Source of the DNA: Candidatus Bipolaricaulota bacterium
Lineage (GTDB): Bacteria > Bipolaricaulota > Bipolaricaulia > M55B111
Direction: 5' to 3'
NCBI GenBank assembly: GCA_021735245.1
Contig: JAIPHJ010000011.1
Location: forward strand, 1 to 49,540
DNA length: 49,540 nt
How positions within the stretch are numbered: the stretch's first letter is position 1; each line of letters opens with the position of its first letter. A program made the translations under genes and the position numbers. The notes below the pieces were generated by a model that did not search any database, had not been told where the DNA came from, and saw nothing but the letters and a program-made list of their open reading frames with translations. Shown here in pieces: positions 16,279 to 25,136 of this stretch.

Positions 16279-16698
16279 ATGGACGAATCTCAATTTGAAA
16301 AAGCGACTGAAGAGGACCGGGAGGAGCATGTTGTCCGACCCTACGATGATGTACCGCTTACGGAACTGGTTCCAGGATCTTTGAGTCATCTGGTCCAGGG
16401 GGAGAACGTGACAATCAGTTTCCTCACGATGAAGTCAGGAAGCACTTTCGAGCTGCATTCCCATCCCGAAGAGCAATTAATGATAGTTGTCGACGGCTAC
16501 TGTGATGAAATTATCGGGGAAAAGTTATACAGGGTCGAGGAAGGAGATGTAATCTTTCTACCTTCCGGTATTGAACACGGTGCGTTCATTCGGGACGTGG
16601 ACTGTAAAGCCATTGATATTTTTTCGCCGCCTAGAGAAGACTACCGAGAAAAATTTCTTGAGCAAAATAGGAGTTCCGCCCTGAAATTTAGACCATAA
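16279..16698 (+). CDS. kdgF: Cupin protein, KdgF-like (unsaturated uronate ring opening)
   Basis: The 139-residue single-domain cupin has the metal-binding pattern H60-S-H62 with E65 or Q66, and H100 in PSGIEHGA. This is the KdgF arrangement. KdgF speeds the opening of 4,5-unsaturated uronates released by pectate or alginate lyases. Position between a KdgR-like regulator and a sugar importer, with KDG kinase and KDPG aldolase further on, supports this role. GGGAGGAG precedes the ATG by a few bases. Other small cupins share the fold, so the assignment rests partly on context. Confidence 0.75.
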   Translation: MDESQFEKATEEDREEHVVRPYDDVPLTELVPGSLSHLVQGENVTISFLTMKSGSTFELHSHPEEQLMIVVDGYCDEIIGEKLYRVEEGDVIFLPSGIEHGAFIRDVDCKAIDIFSPPREDYREKFLEQNRSSALKFRP

Positions 16699-16715
16699 GA
16701 CGTCTTTGATTTCCC

Positions 16716-16725
16716 AGGAGGTGAT
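16716..16725 (+). promoter_or_regulatory. Perfect Shine-Dalgarno decamer without a usable start codon
   Basis: AGGAGGTGAT complements the 16S 3' end fully, but no ATG, GTG or TTG follows at 5-10 bases. The binding-protein gene starts 62 bases further on with its own AAGGGGTG. It may be a standby ribosome site or a relic of a lost start. Confidence 0.35.
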
Positions 16726-16787
16726 AAACTCAAATATAATAGTGGAGGTTCTTTTGGATCCAAACTACCAAAAAAGGGGTGAAGCAA

Positions 16788-17846
16788 ATGAACGTTATCG
16801 AATCTTCTAAGGCACGAAAGATCTTTATCACTCTTCTTGTCGGTGTGTTTCTATTCGGCTTTGGCGCAGTGTCTTTTGCTCAGGAGTCAGACTTACCAAC
16901 AGTAGAACAACAGGTATTAAGGGAACCGAATATAGAGGATGACCTCTACGTATTTGTCACCTGCTGGCGGAATCTTGAGTTCTTCGACGTCCACATAGAG
17001 GCTTTTCATCTTGCCGGCGATATTTTAGGAGTAGAGACTCGCGTGCTGGGTCCACCCGATTATAATACCCAGGAGCAAATCAATGCAGTTCGGACGGCTA
17101 TGGGTATGGATCCGGACGGACTAATTGTCTATCCACCCGATACGTCTCTGGAACCGGTAGTAAATGAAGCCGAAGAAGCGGGCATACCTGTCGTAACCGT
17201 CACCGGCGACCTTCCGGAGTCCAAACGCACGGCTTACGTGGGAATCACTCAGCGCAAGGTCGGCGAAGTCGGGGGCGAATACCTGGCGGAACTGCTCGAC
17301 GGAGAAGGAAAGGTAGGGCTTCTGACGATCACGGCCCCAATGTTCCAGGAGAGAGCGGACGGATACAGGGACACTTTCGAACAGTACGAAGGTTTAGAAA
17401 TAGTCTCAAAAGGGGATACACAGGGAGACTTTGAAACCGGTATCTCGACAGCTACAGCAATACTGTCTAGGCATCCCGACCTGGACGCTTTCGTCTGCGT
17501 GGACTCCGTCGGAGCCCGTTCCGCAGTCACCGCTCTTCGAGAGAAAGGTATGAGCGACCAGGTAGAGGTAATTGGAATGGACAGAAATAACGATACGGTA
17601 CAAAGCGTAGGAGAAGGCGAGCTCGCCGCCTCGGTAGCTCAGAAGGGTCACCTAACCACCTTCTACGCCATGAATCTCCTCTATAACCTCAAGCACAACC
17701 CAATGCCGATAACGACGGACAACGAGGCAGCCGGAGTTACAGCCGCACCAATAAGAATCGATACGGGTGTGGAACTGGTTACGGAGGATAACTGGGAGGG
17801 CTGGCTCAGGGAAAACGAAGAATGGAAATTCTGGCAGGAAGAATAA
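16788..17846 (+). CDS. Sugar ABC transporter substrate-binding protein (family I, RbsB-like)
   Basis: ATG 16788 is chosen over GTG 16779 because AAGGGGTG at 16774-16781 is correctly spaced for it. The 352-residue product has a signal peptide ending at SFA-QES with no lipobox Cys. It shows the periplasmic-binding-protein type I fold: NTQEQINAVRTAMGMDPDGLIVYPPD, a PVVTVTGD hinge strand and VIGMDRN near 262. These proteins feed Rbs/Xyl-type importers. Substrate is probably a uronate or unsaturated oligouronide, judging from the rest of the operon (inference). Confidence 0.9.
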   Translation: MNVIESSKARKIFITLLVGVFLFGFGAVSFAQESDLPTVEQQVLREPNIEDDLYVFVTCWRNLEFFDVHIEAFHLAGDILGVETRVLGPPDYNTQEQINAVRTAMGMDPDGLIVYPPDTSLEPVVNEAEEAGIPVVTVTGDLPESKRTAYVGITQRKVGEVGGEYLAELLDGEGKVGLLTITAPMFQERADGYRDTFEQYEGLEIVSKGDTQGDFETGISTATAILSRHPDLDAFVCVDSVGARSAVTALREKGMSDQVEVIGMDRNNDTVQSVGEGELAASVAQKGHLTTFYAMNLLYNLKHNPMPITTDNEAAGVTAAPIRIDTGVELVTEDNWEGWLRENEEWKFWQEE

Positions 17847-17863
17847 TTAGAGCAAATAACCTT

Positions 17864-17897
17864 GCACGGGGCGCGGGAGCGTCCCGTGCTCGTTTTT
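17864..17897 (+). terminator. Hairpin with T-tract after the binding-protein gene (attenuator-like)
   Basis: GCACGGGGCGC (17864-17874) and GCGTCCCGTGC (17879-17889) form an 11-base-pair stem with one G-T pair and a GGGA tetraloop. TTTTT follows at 17893-17897. Such partial terminators between binding-protein and ATPase genes let the binding protein be made in excess. Confidence 0.85.
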
Positions 17898-17913
17898 AAT
17901 CGGGAGAATTCAA

Positions 17914-19440
17914 ATGGCCAACAACCCTTTACTCAGAGGAAAAGAAATAACAAAAACTTTTCCGGGGGTCACAGCTCTGGAGGACGTGGATTTTCAACTT
18001 AAGGAGGGAGAAATCCACTCCATAATCGGGGAAAACGGAGCCGGGAAGTCCACCTTCGCGAGAATCGTCAGCGGCCACCTGCAACCTAATTTCGGGAAGA
18101 TTTTTCTCAAAGACAGACCCGTTCGGTTCAAAAAGCCCGTAGAGGCACTACAACAAGGAATTGGAATCGTGCCCCAGGAACTTGACGACTTTCCGTCTCT
18201 CTCAGTCGCCGAAAACTTGTTTGTCTACCAGTTCAAGAAACACAAGCTGGAGTTTCTTAACAAACAGACCCGGCAAAAGAAAGCCCGGGAGGAACTCAAA
18301 AGGTTCGATATCGACCTGGACCCACAAACCCCCGTACACAACTTATCGACAGGCCTTAGGCAGGTACTGCAAATCCTCAGGGTGGTTCTTCTCGACCCCG
18401 AGATCCTGATCCTCGACGAACCGACAACTTCACTGGATAGAGACGAAATTGATTCCCTTTTCACACTCCTGGAAGGGCTTAACGAAAGCGGAATTTCACT
18501 GATTTACATTACTCACAGACTTTCGCAACTATTCGAGTTAGCGGACAGGGTTACAGTTCTGCGCGACGGAAAATACGTGGAAACGAAAAACATAGACGAA
18601 ACTTCCGAAGAAGAACTTTCGTCCTTGATGGTAGGTCGCGACATCGAGGATATGTATGGTTCGGATACCAGAGGAGAAGAGATAGGAGAAAAATTCTTCG
18701 AAGTTAAGAACCTCGGCTCGGCCGGCCAGTTTGAAAAGGTCAGCTTCGAATTACATCGAGGGGAAATACTTGGGTTTTTCGGACTGGTGGGGGCGGGAAG
18801 AACGGAACTATTTAAAACTATCCTGGGCCAGTATCCCATAGATGAGGGAGAAGTCCGGTTAGAAGGTAAATCCGTATCACTAACAGGAGTAAAAGATGCA
18901 ATCAATCACTCTATAGGCTATCTCCCGGAAGACAGGGGGAAAGAAGGGCTTTTCCAGGGTATGGAAGTAGGGGAGAATCTGATAGCTCCTAAACTGGAAA
19001 AGTTCCTAGATCGGATGGATCTCTTCGACTATCAGCGGATCGCGGATTATTCCAAAAAGATGGTGGACTCTTTCGATATAGTCACCCCCTCCATCAAACA
19101 GGTGATTCGTAACCTGTCGGGCGGAAACAAACAAAAGGTTTTGCTGGGTAAATGGGTCGGAATTAACCCAAAAATATTAATTGTGGACGAACCGACAAGA
19201 GGTGTCGATGTAGGAACGAAAGAATCAATTTACAAGAGGTTAAGGATGCTAGCAAAAGAAGAAGGTATCGGTATAGTCTTAGTTTCCTCGGATTTACCCG
19301 AAGTAATTCAACTGAGCGACAGGATTCTCGTAATGAGAGAAGGTAACCTGGTGGGCGAAGTTCCTGGCGACCAGGCAACTGAGGAAAAGGTAATGTCCTA
19401 TGCAGCCGGTGTTGAATCAACGGAGGTCGAGAATAGATAA
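17914..19440 (+). CDS. Sugar ABC transporter ATP-binding protein, two nucleotide-binding domains (RbsA/XylG type)
   Basis: The 508-residue protein has two ABC domains. The first has Walker A GENGAGKST (39-47), a signature LSTGLRQ near 144 in place of the usual LSVGQ, and LDEPTTSLD near 168. The second has a degenerate Walker A GLVGAGRTE near 289, LSGGNKQK near 401 and VDEPTRGVD near 425. A degenerate second site is normal for RbsA/XylG. GGGAG precedes the ATG. The stop overlaps the permease start by one base (TAATG), so the two are translationally coupled. Confidence 0.93.
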   Translation: MANNPLLRGKEITKTFPGVTALEDVDFQLKEGEIHSIIGENGAGKSTFARIVSGHLQPNFGKIFLKDRPVRFKKPVEALQQGIGIVPQELDDFPSLSVAENLFVYQFKKHKLEFLNKQTRQKKAREELKRFDIDLDPQTPVHNLSTGLRQVLQILRVVLLDPEILILDEPTTSLDRDEIDSLFTLLEGLNESGISLIYITHRLSQLFELADRVTVLRDGKYVETKNIDETSEEELSSLMVGRDIEDMYGSDTRGEEIGEKFFEVKNLGSAGQFEKVSFELHRGEILGFFGLVGAGRTELFKTILGQYPIDEGEVRLEGKSVSLTGVKDAINHSIGYLPEDRGKEGLFQGMEVGENLIAPKLEKFLDRMDLFDYQRIADYSKKMVDSFDIVTPSIKQVIRNLSGGNKQKVLLGKWVGINPKILIVDEPTRGVDVGTKESIYKRLRMLAKEEGIGIVLVSSDLPEVIQLSDRILVMREGNLVGEVPGDQATEEKVMSYAAGVESTEVENR

Positions 19441-20405
19441 TGAAAGATTTGAACAGTAAAGGGCTCTCACAGGCGTTGAAAGAAAGGGTTCTTCACTCCA
19501 GAGCTTCCCTTCTGGCCCTGGGGCTTTTGCTGATTATGGCCGTAATGAGTTTCGTTTCGCCTCACTTCATGACGGCAAGCAACATGAGGTCCATACTTCT
19601 GGGCACGACGATGATCGGAATCATAGCTATTGGAATGACAGCTCCCTTAATTACCGGGGGCTTCGACCTTTCCGTCGGGTCGACTCTTGCACTGGCAGGA
19701 GTCGTTGTAGGTGTTTCTTTCAACCTTGGATTCTCACTCCCCGTCGCAATAATAATTGCGCTTCTATCGGCCGTCGGGGTGGGGCTAGTCAACGGGTTTT
19801 TCATTGCAATTCTGGATTTTAATCCCTTTGTGACAACTCTGGGTATGATGATCGGCGTCCGCGGGGTCCTGCTCGTAGTGGCCGGAGGTCGCGGCATAAC
19901 CAGACTTCCCGATACATTCACTCAGATCGGCCAGGGCAGGCTATTCGGGATACCTTACCCGGTGTACTTTTTAATTATCGGGGCGATTGTGTTTGACTAT
20001 CTCTTCCGTAACATGCGGTGGTTTCGCCTGTCCTACTACGTGGGTGACAACGAAGAAGCGGCAACTATGTCCGGTATTAATACCGTAAAAGTAAAATTAT
20101 TCAATTACGTTTTTGTCGCCATCCTGGCAGGGATTTCAGGGTTGTTTATGGCTGCGAGAACCGGTATGGCCTCCGTTACAATTGGGGAACAGGCCCCGTT
20201 GTCGGCAATTGCCGCCTGCGTCATAGGTGGGTCATCGCTTTCTGGGGGAGCGGGTACGGTAATCGGTGCAGTCCTGGGTGCTTTTTTACTCCAGCTGCTC
20301 ACCAACGCTTTAAACCTTGCCGGAGTGGGGATTTACTGGCAGCAGGTTTTTACCGGTGCGGTACTTCTTGCAGCAATAGGTCTCGACAAGCTGGGAACCG
20401 AGTAA
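19440..20405 (+). CDS. Sugar ABC transporter permease (RbsC/XylH type)
   Basis: The 321-residue membrane protein has eight to ten helices. Family stretches include APLITGGFDLSVGST near 61, the loop after NPFVTTLGMM near 128, GDNEEAATMSGINTVKVKLF (the coupling region) near 200 and CVIGGSSLSGGAGTVIGAVLG near 260. It pairs with itself as a dimer under the two-domain ATPase. The start ATG overlaps the ATPase stop. A gap of 128 bases follows before the M24 gene. Confidence 0.93.
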   Translation: MKDLNSKGLSQALKERVLHSRASLLALGLLLIMAVMSFVSPHFMTASNMRSILLGTTMIGIIAIGMTAPLITGGFDLSVGSTLALAGVVVGVSFNLGFSLPVAIIIALLSAVGVGLVNGFFIAILDFNPFVTTLGMMIGVRGVLLVVAGGRGITRLPDTFTQIGQGRLFGIPYPVYFLIIGAIVFDYLFRNMRWFRLSYYVGDNEEAATMSGINTVKVKLFNYVFVAILAGISGLFMAARTGMASVTIGEQAPLSAIAACVIGGSSLSGGAGTVIGAVLGAFLLQLLTNALNLAGVGIYWQQVFTGAVLLAAIGLDKLGTE

Positions 20406-20533
20406 CTCATCTCGAACCAAATTACTCGAAAATTTAAACTTTTGACCGTTAATATCTCAACAGAAACTGGATCGTTGGGAGAGAAAATAAACTGAATTCT
20501 TTTCACTAAAATACAAAAACGAGGAGGATTTCT

Positions 20534-21709
20534 ATGGTAGAAATTGATAAAACGAGGTTCGATCGTTTACAGGAAGAAATGGAGCGGGAAAACGTCGACG
20601 CTCTAATATGCCGATTACCCGAAAACGTTCTTTACTTATCGGATTACTGGGCCCAGCAGGGACTGTCACTGGCAATATTACCCAAAGGTGAGGAGCCGAT
20701 ACTTTTAGCTCCGGAAGTAGAAGAACCGTACGCGGAAAAAAGCTGGGCTGATACCCGAATATTTGGCTGGGGTCTGGTTGGAGAAGACGACCTCTTCAGT
20801 TCCTGGGAAAGATTGTTGTCGGATATCCGGGACGAGCAATCCCTGCAAAACTCGACGGTAGGCGTCGAAACGTCTTTCGAGCTCGTAGCTCCTCCTTATA
20901 ACGTAATGGAGCCTGTCGGAGTGGGAAAACCAACGCTAAATTTAATCGAAAAGGTCTTTTCCGGCGGGGAAGTTGTCGACGCCACGGGTTTGCTCGAAAA
21001 AGCAAGATCCGTAAAAACGGATTACGAGCAAGATAAACTGAGGGTAGCGAACGAAGTAGCCGCCCTTGGATTGGCCCGATTCGAAGAGGAGGTCCTTCCG
21101 GGCAAGACCGAGGCCCAGGTTGCAGCAGCAGTCGAACAGGAAATCAGAAGCAAAGGAGCGGGTTACAAGGGAGCAAATTTTGCCAGGGCTTCGGCTGAAA
21201 TACGAACGGGCCCGGGGAGTTTCGAAACTCTGCTATTCGTCCCCAGTAGAAGCGAACGAATTACGGAGGGAGATATAGTTCTTCTGGAATTACCAACCGT
21301 CGTAGACGGCTACTGGTCCGATCTGACGAGAGTTACCGTGGCGGGACGACCGACAAAAAAACAAAAAGAGATCCATAATTTGGTCTCCAAAGCACAACAA
21401 GCTGCAATCGATAGGATGAGTCCGGGAACGAGTTGGGGCGAGGTTGATAAAGCTGCTCGAGAAACAATAGAAAAGGGTGGTTACGGAGACAACTTCCCGC
21501 ACATCACAGGACACGGATTGGGACTTCGATACCACGAAAATATACCAATGCTGTACCCGGGAGCGGACGACGAACTTGAATCGGGAATGGTAACCAGCGT
21601 AGAACCGGGTATATACATTGAAGGCTGGGGCGGCATCAGAATGGAGGACAATATTCTAGTCACTGAAGACGGCCCGGAACTGCTTTCAACTTACGACAGA
21701 ACTCTATAA
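20534..21709 (+). CDS. M24 family protein (Xaa-Pro dipeptidase/creatinase-like) with an altered metal ligand
   Basis: The 391-residue protein has a creatinase N-terminal domain (about 1-150) and a pita-bread M24 domain. Ligands seen are D262 in YWSDLTR, the His in TGHGLGLRYH near 327, Glu in SVEPGIYIE near 357 and Glu in RMEDN near 371. The first ligand, normally Asp eleven residues before the SDLTR Asp, is Glu (about 251, in LLELP). It may be a peptidase or an amidinohydrolase-like enzyme. Why it sits in a uronate operon is unclear. AGGAGGA precedes the ATG. Confidence 0.85.
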   Translation: MVEIDKTRFDRLQEEMERENVDALICRLPENVLYLSDYWAQQGLSLAILPKGEEPILLAPEVEEPYAEKSWADTRIFGWGLVGEDDLFSSWERLLSDIRDEQSLQNSTVGVETSFELVAPPYNVMEPVGVGKPTLNLIEKVFSGGEVVDATGLLEKARSVKTDYEQDKLRVANEVAALGLARFEEEVLPGKTEAQVAAAVEQEIRSKGAGYKGANFARASAEIRTGPGSFETLLFVPSRSERITEGDIVLLELPTVVDGYWSDLTRVTVAGRPTKKQKEIHNLVSKAQQAAIDRMSPGTSWGEVDKAARETIEKGGYGDNFPHITGHGLGLRYHENIPMLYPGADDELESGMVTSVEPGIYIEGWGGIRMEDNILVTEDGPELLSTYDRTL

Positions 21710-21735
21710 ACCTGCACTCACTGGAGGTGGGCAAA

Positions 21736-22518
21736 ATGCGTGAAAACACTCTGGACGAAAAAACCGCCATCGTCACCGGCGCGGCAAAAGGCATAGGTAA
21801 AGGAATAGCGACGGTATTTGCCGAGGAAGGAGCGCAAGTCGCGGTGGTCGACGTAGACGCTGAACAGGGCAATAAAACCGCGGAACAACTAAGAGAAAAG
21901 GGAGGTGAAGCTACTTTTATCGAAGCGGACGTATCCCGGGAGGACCAGGTAAAAGAAATAGTCGAGAAATCGGTAGAAAAATACGGACCGGTGGAAATAC
22001 TGGTAAACAACGCGGGCATCGGCGTATATAAATCCGTCCTTGAAACGAGTTCGGAAGACTGGGACAGGTGCCTGGAAGTAAATCTTAAGGGAGTATTTTT
22101 ATGCTCCAAATACAGCATACCGTACATGCAAGAAGTCGGAGGGGGGAGCATAATAAACCTCTCTTCAGTACATGCCTTCGCAACCGCGAACGAAACATCT
22201 CCTTACGCTGCTTCTAAAGGTGGCATAGCGGCTTTAACTCGAAGTCTGGCGATAGACTACGCCTCCGATGGAATCCGGGTGAACGCTATCTGCCCCGGGT
22301 GGATTCTTACCCCCCTGATCCGGAGCATTTTCGAAAGTGCGGATAACCCTGAAAAAATGCAACAGGAGGTCACGGAACGACAACTTCTTGGAAGATTGGG
22401 CACTCCGGAAGACGTGGGTAAGGCAGCCCGCTACCTGGCCAGTGAGGAAGCATCATTTGTAACCGGATCAATGCAATTCGTCGACGGCGGACTGATGGCC
22501 CAGCTTGAAACGTGGTAA
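21736..22518 (+). CDS. Short-chain dehydrogenase, probably KduD-like or DEH reductase
   Basis: ATG 21736 is preferred over GTG 21727, which lies in the ribosome binding site CTGGAGGTG. The 260-residue SDR has TGAAKGIG at 14-21, an Asp after the second strand (VVDVD) favouring NAD(H), NNAG at 91-94, catalytic Ser in NLSSVH (143-144), Y157 and K161 (PYAASK). The C-terminal FVDGG is typical. Next to KDPG aldolase and KDG kinase, it probably makes KDG by reducing a 2,5-diketo or unsaturated uronate derivative (inference). SDR substrate cannot be read from sequence alone. Confidence 0.85.
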   Translation: MRENTLDEKTAIVTGAAKGIGKGIATVFAEEGAQVAVVDVDAEQGNKTAEQLREKGGEATFIEADVSREDQVKEIVEKSVEKYGPVEILVNNAGIGVYKSVLETSSEDWDRCLEVNLKGVFLCSKYSIPYMQEVGGGSIINLSSVHAFATANETSPYAASKGGIAALTRSLAIDYASDGIRVNAICPGWILTPLIRSIFESADNPEKMQQEVTERQLLGRLGTPEDVGKAARYLASEEASFVTGSMQFVDGGLMAQLETW

Positions 22519-22537
22519 TAAACTAAGGAGGGAAAAC

Positions 22538-23185
22538 ATGACTCGAGAAGATACTTTAAGTAGAATGAAGCAGGCTGGCGTTGTAGCAGTAATGCGAACG
22601 GAAAGCTCGGAGGAGTTAGTCGAGGTTGCCCTTGCATTAAAGAAAGGGGGCGTGGAATGCATCGAAGTAGCGATGACTACACCGGATGCCCTGGATGTAA
22701 TCGAGACAGTAACCGACGAAATCGAGGACGTACTTATCGGAGCGGGAACGGTTCTTGACGCTGAAACGGCAAGGTCTGCGATCCTGGCGGGGGCGGAGTA
22801 CGTAGTTTCTCCTACCACGGATTACGAGATGATAAAAATGGCCAAGCGTTACGGGAAGGTAGTAGCACCGGGAACTTTCACTCCAACTGAAATCATGAAC
22901 GCCTGGCAAGCAGGAGCGGAGATTATAAAGGTATTCCCGGCTTCCAGACTTGGTCCGAAATTTCTTTCAGACGTTAAGTCGCCCCTTCCCCAGGTTTCAC
23001 TAATGCCCACTGGAGGAGTTAGCCATGAAAACGCTGCCGACTTCATCCAGGCAGGAGCAGACGTACTGGCCGTCGGGTCCGCTCTAATAGATCAAAATGC
23101 AATCGACAAAGGAAATTACGGCGTAATAACGGAAAACGCCAGGAAGCTAGTGGACACCGTTCAAGCGGCGAGGAAATCTGGGTAA
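22538..23185 (+). CDS. eda: 2-dehydro-3-deoxyphosphogluconate (KDPG) aldolase
   Basis: The 215-residue class I aldolase has the Eda/KdgA pattern. R20 is in VVAVMRTE, E43 in CIEVAMTTPD, GAGTVLD at 68-74, the Schiff-base K131 in EIIKVFPA and TGGVS near 155. It splits KDPG into pyruvate and glyceraldehyde-3-phosphate. The start at 22538 is set by AAGGAGGG six bases before; the longer frame from TTG 22505 overlaps the SDR stop and is rejected. The KDG kinase that supplies its substrate is the next gene. Confidence 0.92.
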   Translation: MTREDTLSRMKQAGVVAVMRTESSEELVEVALALKKGGVECIEVAMTTPDALDVIETVTDEIEDVLIGAGTVLDAETARSAILAGAEYVVSPTTDYEMIKMAKRYGKVVAPGTFTPTEIMNAWQAGAEIIKVFPASRLGPKFLSDVKSPLPQVSLMPTGGVSHENAADFIQAGADVLAVGSALIDQNAIDKGNYGVITENARKLVDTVQAARKSG

Positions 23186-23235
23186 ACTCTTTAACCTTTT
23201 CATGTCAAACGTATTCCTTACGGAGGTGTTTCAAA

Positions 23236-24237
23236 TTGGGAGTTGAGGTAGTTACATTCGGAGAAACAATGATTAGGTTATCAGCACCCGACTTCAACAG
23301 ACTTGAGCAGGCGAATTCATTTGAAGTATTTGTAGGTGGAAGTGAATCGAACGTGGCCGTTTGCGTGCAAAGACTGGGGATAGACACGGCTTTTGTCACG
23401 AGGTTGACGGACAACCCCCTGGGAAGGATGGTGGAAAACAAAATAAGGGAACACGGAGTAGATACATCTGACATAGTTTGGACGGACGAAGACAGAGTAG
23501 GAAAGTACTTTTTAGAGTACGGAGCGAATCCCAGACCCAGCTCCGTGATTTACGACCGGTCAAACTCGGCCATAAGCAAGGCAAAAAAAGGTGTATTTGA
23601 TTGGAAAGAGGTTTTTGCCGGAGGAGACAAAACCCTCTTTCACACCAGCGGAATTACTCCCGCTTTGAGTAAGTCGGCCTCCGAAGTTACCAAGGAAGCG
23701 ATGAAAGCTGCAAAAGACGCCGGTCTCCTGGTAAGCGTGGATTTAAACTACCGGTCAAAATTATGGTCTCAGGAAGAGGCAAAAGAGGTAATGACCGAAC
23801 TGATGGAATACACCGATATTCTGATAACTACAGAAGAGGATACGGAAAGAGTTTTTGACATTACCGGAGAGGATTATTCAGAAGTTGCCGAGCAATTGGC
23901 CCGGGAATTTAAATTTGACGTAGTGGCTATCACATTAAGGGACAACGTTTCTATGTGGAGAAACGATTGGGCGGCCATTGCTTATTCAGAGGGAGAAGTT
24001 TACAAAGATATGACTTACGAACTAGAACTGGTCGACCGTGTCGGGGGAGGCGACTCCTTCACGGGAGGATTTCTGTATGGATACCTCGCGAGCGACGGGG
24101 ACGTTCAACAAGGAGTAGAGTACGGCAATGCCAGCTCCTCCGTAAAGCAAACGAACCCCGGCGACATGTCCTGGGCTTCCCTGGAAGAAGTTGAAAGCTT
24201 GATCGAGGGAGGAGGCCGGGTAAGAATAAGCCGGTAG
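23236..24237 (+). CDS. kdgK: 2-keto-3-deoxygluconate kinase (PfkB family)
   Basis: The 333-residue ribokinase-family protein starts at TTG 23236 with GGAGGTG upstream. The substrate side has GGSESNVAVCVQRLG near 34, and the NPRPSSVIYDRSNSAIS stretch near 98 resembles KDG kinases, where a Tyr-Arg contacts the acid. The catalytic anion hole GGGDSFTGGF is at about 269-278. It phosphorylates KDG to KDPG, completing the path to the aldolase upstream. It is the last gene of the operon, ahead of a strong terminator. Confidence 0.88.
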   Translation: MGVEVVTFGETMIRLSAPDFNRLEQANSFEVFVGGSESNVAVCVQRLGIDTAFVTRLTDNPLGRMVENKIREHGVDTSDIVWTDEDRVGKYFLEYGANPRPSSVIYDRSNSAISKAKKGVFDWKEVFAGGDKTLFHTSGITPALSKSASEVTKEAMKAAKDAGLLVSVDLNYRSKLWSQEEAKEVMTELMEYTDILITTEEDTERVFDITGEDYSEVAEQLAREFKFDVVAITLRDNVSMWRNDWAAIAYSEGEVYKDMTYELELVDRVGGGDSFTGGFLYGYLASDGDVQQGVEYGNASSSVKQTNPGDMSWASLEEVESLIEGGGRVRISR

Positions 24238-24270
24238 GATTAATAATTTGTTTATTAGGTTACTCAGATA

Positions 24271-24316
24271 AAGGGCACCGGTTTATTTCACCAAAGTCCG
24301 GTGCCCTTTTTATTTT
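24271..24316 (+). terminator. Rho-independent terminator of the uronate operon
   Basis: AAGGGCACCGG (24271-24281) pairs perfectly with CCGGTGCCCTT (24298-24308) and is followed by a T-rich run. It separates this operon from the convergent nitroreductase. Confidence 0.93.
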
Positions 24317-24424
24317 TTCCGAGTCATTCCAGTCCGGGCAACTAATCCGGTAAATTCTACCTCACCGTATAAATTTCAAGGTAACTACCCGGGATTTAGC
24401 CAGAACCCCTGTACCGGGCCTTAC

Positions 24425-25012
24425 TCAGTTGACTTCACCTGCCTGCCATTTATTAACGTGTAGAATATCTTCAACCGGTCTCTTTGGCACGTGAAAAACA
24501 CCTTCGTCGTCGAACCAATAGTCTATATTGTCACTTCCTTCTTCCAGCCTGGTTTCCTGATCGGGATACCCCAAACCGATAGCCAGACTGATAACGCGAT
24601 CATTCGAAACACCCAGCAACTTCCTGATCTCTTCTTTTTCCGACGGTATCTGTAAGCAGGAGCCCAATTCTTTGTCCACTGCGCCAAGACAGATATTTTC
24701 AGCTGCCAGCCCGGCGTCGCGCTTCTCCGTCACCGGCTTCACTTCAGGGTTAATCAAAATTAGAATGTAAGCTCTGGGTCTTTCCTCCATTCCCGGGTTC
24801 CAGTCGAGTGCCCCGGCCCAGCTCGTATACGCGAATAGCTCTCGCTCCAGTTCCGGTTCGTCCACGATTACGAATTCGAGAGGCTGTTTGTTCATCCCGC
24901 TGGGAGCCAACCGGGCATAGTCAACAAGTTCTACCAGGTCTTCTCGAGGTACCCGTTTGTCTTTGAACTTACGAACGCTTCTTCTGTTTCGAATGGCTTC
25001 AGATACTTCCAT
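24425..25012 (-). CDS. Nitroreductase family flavoprotein
   Basis: The 195-residue protein shows the FMN-binding pattern of the family: RNRRSVRKFKDKRV near 8, LAPSGMNKQPLEFVIV near 35, and a C-terminal SLAIGLGYPD near 145 that closes the site. The real electron acceptor could be a quinone, nitro compound or flavin; sequence does not tell. AAGGAGG lies seven bases before the ATG. A second, distinct nitroreductase is at 40901. Confidence 0.88.
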   Translation of the reverse strand: MEVSEAIRNRRSVRKFKDKRVPREDLVELVDYARLAPSGMNKQPLEFVIVDEPELERELFAYTSWAGALDWNPGMEERPRAYILILINPEVKPVTEKRDAGLAAENICLGAVDKELGSCLQIPSEKEEIRKLLGVSNDRVISLAIGLGYPDQETRLEEGSDNIDYWFDDEGVFHVPKRPVEDILHVNKWQAGEVN

Positions 25013-25136
25013 AATACCTCCTTATGTCACTCTGAACCAGGATCAAGGTTTACTGAAAAAATCTACTTTATGTATCAGGATAATACTGAAAACTCAAAAA
25101 ATCGGAAGGCTAATTTTCCATCGGGAAATATGGAAG

